This document shows, one piece after another, positions 61,442 to 64,000 of a DNA stretch of 64,000 nt. The position numbers and the translations under genes were made by a program. The DNA is from Oscillospiraceae bacterium (GTDB taxonomy: Bacteria > Bacillota > Clostridia > Oscillospirales > Oscillospiraceae). The stretch spans positions 47,914-111,913 of the forward strand of contig JAFROD010000006.1 of assembly GCA_017429835.1 (NCBI GenBank), read 5' to 3'. The first letter of the stretch is position 1, and every line of letters starts with the position of its first letter. The notes beneath the pieces are model-generated. The model worked only from the letters and a program-made list of their open reading frames with translations, was not told the DNA's origin and made no database searches.

Positions 61442-62032
61442 ATGGAGCTTACGGTATTTGAGGGAGAACAGCCGGTCGGTACAGTTTGGGTCACGCAGGA
61501 AGGGTTGTTTTATGACGTTTCCTGCGAACTGACGCAAAACAGGGAACGAATCCGACGTGTTTACGTCGGACAGGAGTGGAGATCGGAATACCTCGGCATT
61601 CCCGACGCATCGGGAAAACTGCGGACGCGGCTTCCGAAAAGCCGTCTGCCGGACGGGATCGGCTTCGCCGTTGCAGCGCGTATCCCGCGCGGACGGTGGC
61701 TGCCGTGGCGCGGAGAAGTTGACGGCGTTCCGATCGCGGAAGGTTATATCCGTCCGTCGGAGGACGGGATCGACCTGCTCCTGCCGCCGCAGGAAGCGGT
61801 AAAGCTGCCTGCGTGGACGGAGTACATGCGTATGGAGACGGTGTTCGGCAGGGAGATGATGCAGATCATGCTGCTGCCGGACGGCAGTCTTCCGGATAGA
61901 AATACAGACAGAGGAGAACAGACAGATGAAGAGACTACTTGCGATGATCCTACTGGTTGCGAGTCTGCTGACGATGCTCCCGGTGACGGCGTCGGCGGTG
62001 AAGGGCGGGAAGCTGATTGCGCTGACCTTTGA
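61442..62032 (+). CDS. Unknown protein with acidic tail, overlapping the next gene by 107 bp
   Basis: A 196-residue product. Residues 1 to about 150 read as a beta-rich domain (MELTVFEGEQPVGTVWVTQE, VYVGQEWRSEYLGIPD, YMRMETVFGREMMQIMLL). The last 35-45 residues are an acidic low-complexity tail (DEETTCDDPTGCESADDAP) encoded in another frame of the following deacetylase gene. The normal end may have been lost by a frameshift. No signal peptide. I do not recognise the family. ATG 61442 follows GGGAGGGGTTTATGCT. Confidence 0.7.
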   Translation: MELTVFEGEQPVGTVWVTQEGLFYDVSCELTQNRERIRRVYVGQEWRSEYLGIPDASGKLRTRLPKSRLPDGIGFAVAARIPRGRWLPWRGEVDGVPIAEGYIRPSEDGIDLLLPPQEAVKLPAWTEYMRMETVFGREMMQIMLLPDGSLPDRNTDRGEQTDEETTCDDPTGCESADDAPGDGVGGEGREADCADL

Positions 62033-63638
62033 CGACGGCCCGAGCTATTACACGCCGCGCCTACTTGACGGACTGAAGGAGCGCGGCGCGAAGGCGACGT
62101 TTTTCGTCCTCGGAGAGATGGCGGCGAGCAATCCCGATCTTGTGCGCCGCGAGTTCCGCGAGGGGCATCAGGTCGCGCAGCATACATACAGCCACGTACA
62201 GCTCACTGCCAAAACGGACGATGAGATCCGCTCGCAGCTTTCCAGAACGGACGCGCTGTTGAACGGCATTCTCGGAAAAGAATTCAAGTACGATCTGCGC
62301 CCGCCCTACGGCGACGCAAACGGAAGAGTGCTGTCCGTGATCGGAAGACCGGCGTTTAACTGGTCGATTGATCCGGTCGACTGGCGCGACCGCAACGCGG
62401 ATACCGTGTGCAGTCGGATCGTCGGCGCCGCCTTTGACGGCGCGATCATCCTCGTACACGATATCCACGGCACGACCATTCCCGGCGCGCTGCGGGCAGT
62501 CGATATCCTGCAGGCGCAGGGCTACGAATTCGTGACGATCCGGGAACTGTTCCGCCGTCGGGGCGTACCGACCTACGACGGGAATCTCTACGTTTCCTGC
62601 AAGCCGAACGGCACGGATCTCGGCCCCGTCGCCGTGCCGACTTCCGTGCAGAGGGCTGTTTACGGCGGCATGGAGATCATTCTGTCCGCGCAGGAGGGTA
62701 CGAGCATTTACTACTCCACGGACGGCTCTGAGCCGGCGGAAAAGGGGAAGCTCTATACGGAACCCTTTACCGCCGCGCCCGGGCAGACGGTAAAATACTG
62801 CGCGGCGTATCTTCTCAACGGCAGCCGCAGCGAAACGGAGAGCCTGACGATTACCGGCAATCCTGCGCTTGAGCCGACCCTGCGGGTCGAAAACGGCATG
62901 TTCGTCTTCGAAAACCCGAATCCCGATACCGATATTTATTACACGACGGACGGCTCCGAGCCGACGCAGGAAAGCTCGAAGTACACCGAGCCCTTCGCTG
63001 CCTATACCGGACAGCTCGCTTTCCGCGTGATGGGCATGGGGATCGGCACCGCGCCGAAAACGTACTATGTCTCTGAAAACGGCACGCTGTTCGTGGACGT
63101 CAAGCCGACGGACTGGTACTTTGCGGAGATTGATTTCGCGGCGGTCAGCGGCCTGCTGAATGGCACTGCGCCGCACGTCTACGAGCCGAACACGGGTCTG
63201 ACCCGTGCCATGTTCGTGACGATGCTCTACCGCATGATGAACGCCGCGCCGCTGACGCAGGAGGTCTGCGAGCTTGCGTTCACGGATATCCCTGAAAAGA
63301 CGTGGTATGAGGATTCCGTCTACTGGGCTGCGCAGAACAGCGTGGTCAACGGCTACGAGGACGGCTCGTTCCGCCCGAACAGCAGGATCACGCGCGAAGA
63401 GATGTGCGCGATCCTCGACCGGCTCCTGACCGTTCTCGGCAAGGAGATCGAACCGGCAGAGCTGACGTTTGAAGACGCCGGCGACATCGGCGCATGGGCG
63501 TGCGACAGCGTGGCGCGTCTCGTGCAGACGGGGATCATTCGCGGACAGGGGAATAACCGCTTCGCGCCCAAGAGTACCGCGACCCGCGCGGAGGCCGCCG
63601 CCGTCCTGCATCGTCTGGACGCCCTGCTGGAAGAATAA
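61926..63638 (+). CDS. Polysaccharide deacetylase with chitobiase-type and S-layer homology domains
   Basis: A 570-residue exported protein (signal LLAMILLVASLLTMLPVTASA). A NodB-type deacetylase (about 30-210) has TFDDGPS, HTYSH and the C-terminal IILVHDIHGTT. Two chitobiase/FN3-like repeats follow (STDGSEPAEKGKLYTEPF and TTDGSEPTQESSKYTEPF at about 260-375). Three SLH repeats end the protein (about 395-570), which attach proteins to secondary cell-wall polymer. The likely role is removal of acetyl groups from peptidoglycan or other surface glycans. GAGGAGAACAGACAG precedes the ATG. Confidence 0.93.
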   Translation: MKRLLAMILLVASLLTMLPVTASAVKGGKLIALTFDDGPSYYTPRLLDGLKERGAKATFFVLGEMAASNPDLVRREFREGHQVAQHTYSHVQLTAKTDDEIRSQLSRTDALLNGILGKEFKYDLRPPYGDANGRVLSVIGRPAFNWSIDPVDWRDRNADTVCSRIVGAAFDGAIILVHDIHGTTIPGALRAVDILQAQGYEFVTIRELFRRRGVPTYDGNLYVSCKPNGTDLGPVAVPTSVQRAVYGGMEIILSAQEGTSIYYSTDGSEPAEKGKLYTEPFTAAPGQTVKYCAAYLLNGSRSETESLTITGNPALEPTLRVENGMFVFENPNPDTDIYYTTDGSEPTQESSKYTEPFAAYTGQLAFRVMGMGIGTAPKTYYVSENGTLFVDVKPTDWYFAEIDFAAVSGLLNGTAPHVYEPNTGLTRAMFVTMLYRMMNAAPLTQEVCELAFTDIPEKTWYEDSVYWAAQNSVVNGYEDGSFRPNSRITREEMCAILDRLLTVLGKEIEPAELTFEDAGDIGAWACDSVARLVQTGIIRGQGNNRFAPKSTATRAEAAAVLHRLDALLEE

Positions 63639-63644
63639 GTCCAG

Positions 63645-63686
63645 AACGAAACAGCGGATACGCAAACGCGTATCCGCTGTTTCGTT
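63645..63686 (+). terminator. Very long hairpin after the deacetylase gene
   Basis: AACGAAACAGCGGATACGC (63645-63663) and its perfect complement (63668-63686) form a 19 bp stem around AAAC. The 3' T-run is missing (GTAAAGG), so it may act by its stability or in either direction. Confidence 0.7.
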
Positions 63687-63699
63687 GTAAAGGAAAGTA

Positions 63700-63761
63700 G
63701 CGACCTGCCGGTGGCAGGTCGCTACTTTGCGATGGAAAGGGAAAACCCAAAATATGCTTAC
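63700..63761. repeat. 62-bp direct repeat, copy 1
   Basis: It starts with a hairpin (GCGACCTGCC with GGCAGGTCGC, flanked by GTA/TAC) and runs through GGGAAAACCCAAAATATGC to TTAC. It matches copy 2 with only two differences. Confidence 0.85.
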
Positions 63762-63938
63762 TTGAGGGATTCCGCGACAGCGACTGCGACGGCGACGGTA
63801 GCGCCGACCATCGGGGACGGCTGCGAGCGCCGCCGGTGGCGGGAGGAGCGAGCAGCAAGGAGTGGCAGCGGTCGAAATTTGAAGCCGCGAATGCGGCACA
63901 CAAATTTCGGGCCCCGCAACAGGACAGGAATTAAAAAA
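63762..63938. other. Region between the two direct repeats
   Basis: A 177-bp GC-rich stretch without a convincing gene. Read on the minus strand, a short frame ends MVGATVAVAVAVAESLK and stop directly at copy 1. It also contains CGAAATTTGAAG and CACAAATTTCG, forming an inverted repeat. It appears to be part of the same repeat unit, which continues past the window edge. Confidence 0.4.
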
Positions 63939-64000
63939 GCGACCTGCCGGGGGCTGGTCGCTACTTTGCGATGGAAAGGGAAAACCCAAAATATGCTTAC
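63939..64000. repeat. 62-bp direct repeat, copy 2 (at window edge)
   Basis: It is 60/62 identical to copy 1 and begins 239 bp after it. The hairpin at its start is weakened by the two changes (GGGGGCTGG instead of GGTGGCAGG). The repeat may extend beyond the window. Confidence 0.85.

Overview
The window comes from a GC-rich, endospore-forming member of the Clostridia, most like the gut Oscillospiraceae/Ruminococcaceae. The supporting genes are whiA, two tRNA-sensing T-box leaders (Cys and Phe), spoVAD/spoVAE, cotJ coat genes, ireB, an alr-mazF pair, sigma-A type promoters (TTGACA-N17-TATAAT) and strong AGGAGG ribosome sites with occasional TTG starts. I see no rRNA, tRNA, CRISPR array, transposase or phage genes. 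No species can be named from the sequence alone.

Layout. Positions 53-19843 are a dense plus-strand housekeeping run: whiA, dnaE, a beta-propeller-like lipoprotein with a two-component system, a DUF1385 membrane protein, prmC, recA, recX, rimO and pgsA, then a Cys T-box driving cysE, cysS, polA, rimI and tsaD. An AT-rich convergent gap with DnaA-box-like 9-mers follows, then minus-strand asnS, asnA and an Lgt-like protein. Positions 23650-25850 are an accessory patch: two lipoproteins (one broken by one base in a T7 tract), an XRE/DUF2975 pair, and two orphan copies of the XRE 3' end. Next on the minus strand come an M18 aminopeptidase fused in frame to coaE, tsaC, prfA, rlmA, an AlaX-type editing protein, a lipoprotein, and ygfK-ssnA, which belong to the anaerobic purine/uric-acid catabolic gene set. 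ssnA-ygfK is preceded by a leader RNA with mutually exclusive terminator and antiterminator pairings.

Positions 37502-48326 hold a DUF362 ferredoxin protein, glnA, two NUDIX hydrolases, a serpin lipoprotein, a YhhN protein, a threonine-aldolase-like enzyme, a fused CotJA-CotJB with CotJC, a DnaQ-like exonuclease, a FliB-like protein and a LytTR-PAS protein. Positions 48373-53936 (minus) look sporulation- and cell-wall-related: peptidoglycan-binding proteins, a SpoIID-like protein, a helical protein, a 39-residue Asn/Gln/Ser-rich microprotein, spoVAE-spoVAD without spoVAC, and an NlpC/P60 protein. ireB and a Phe T-box operon (pheS-pheT) follow. The right end carries nnrD, a YdcC/GerS-like lipoprotein, alr, mazF without its antitoxin, an unknown gene overlapping a polysaccharide deacetylase with S-layer domains, and a dispersed-type repeat present twice.

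How the genes fit together. Several units supply translation and its quality control (two T-boxes, four aminoacyl-tRNA synthetase genes counting pheS and pheT separately, tsaC/tsaD, prfA/prmC, rimO, rimI, rlmA, AlaX). Others supply DNA replication and repair (dnaE, polA, recA, recX) and the spore (cotJ, spoVA, SpoIID-like). ssnA-ygfK and glnA are nitrogen-related. The best candidates for undescribed biology are the ssnA leader RNA, the accessory patch at 23.7-25.3 kb, the coaE-M18 fusion, the palindrome shared by the divergent glnA/NUDIX promoters, and the microprotein beside spoVAE.
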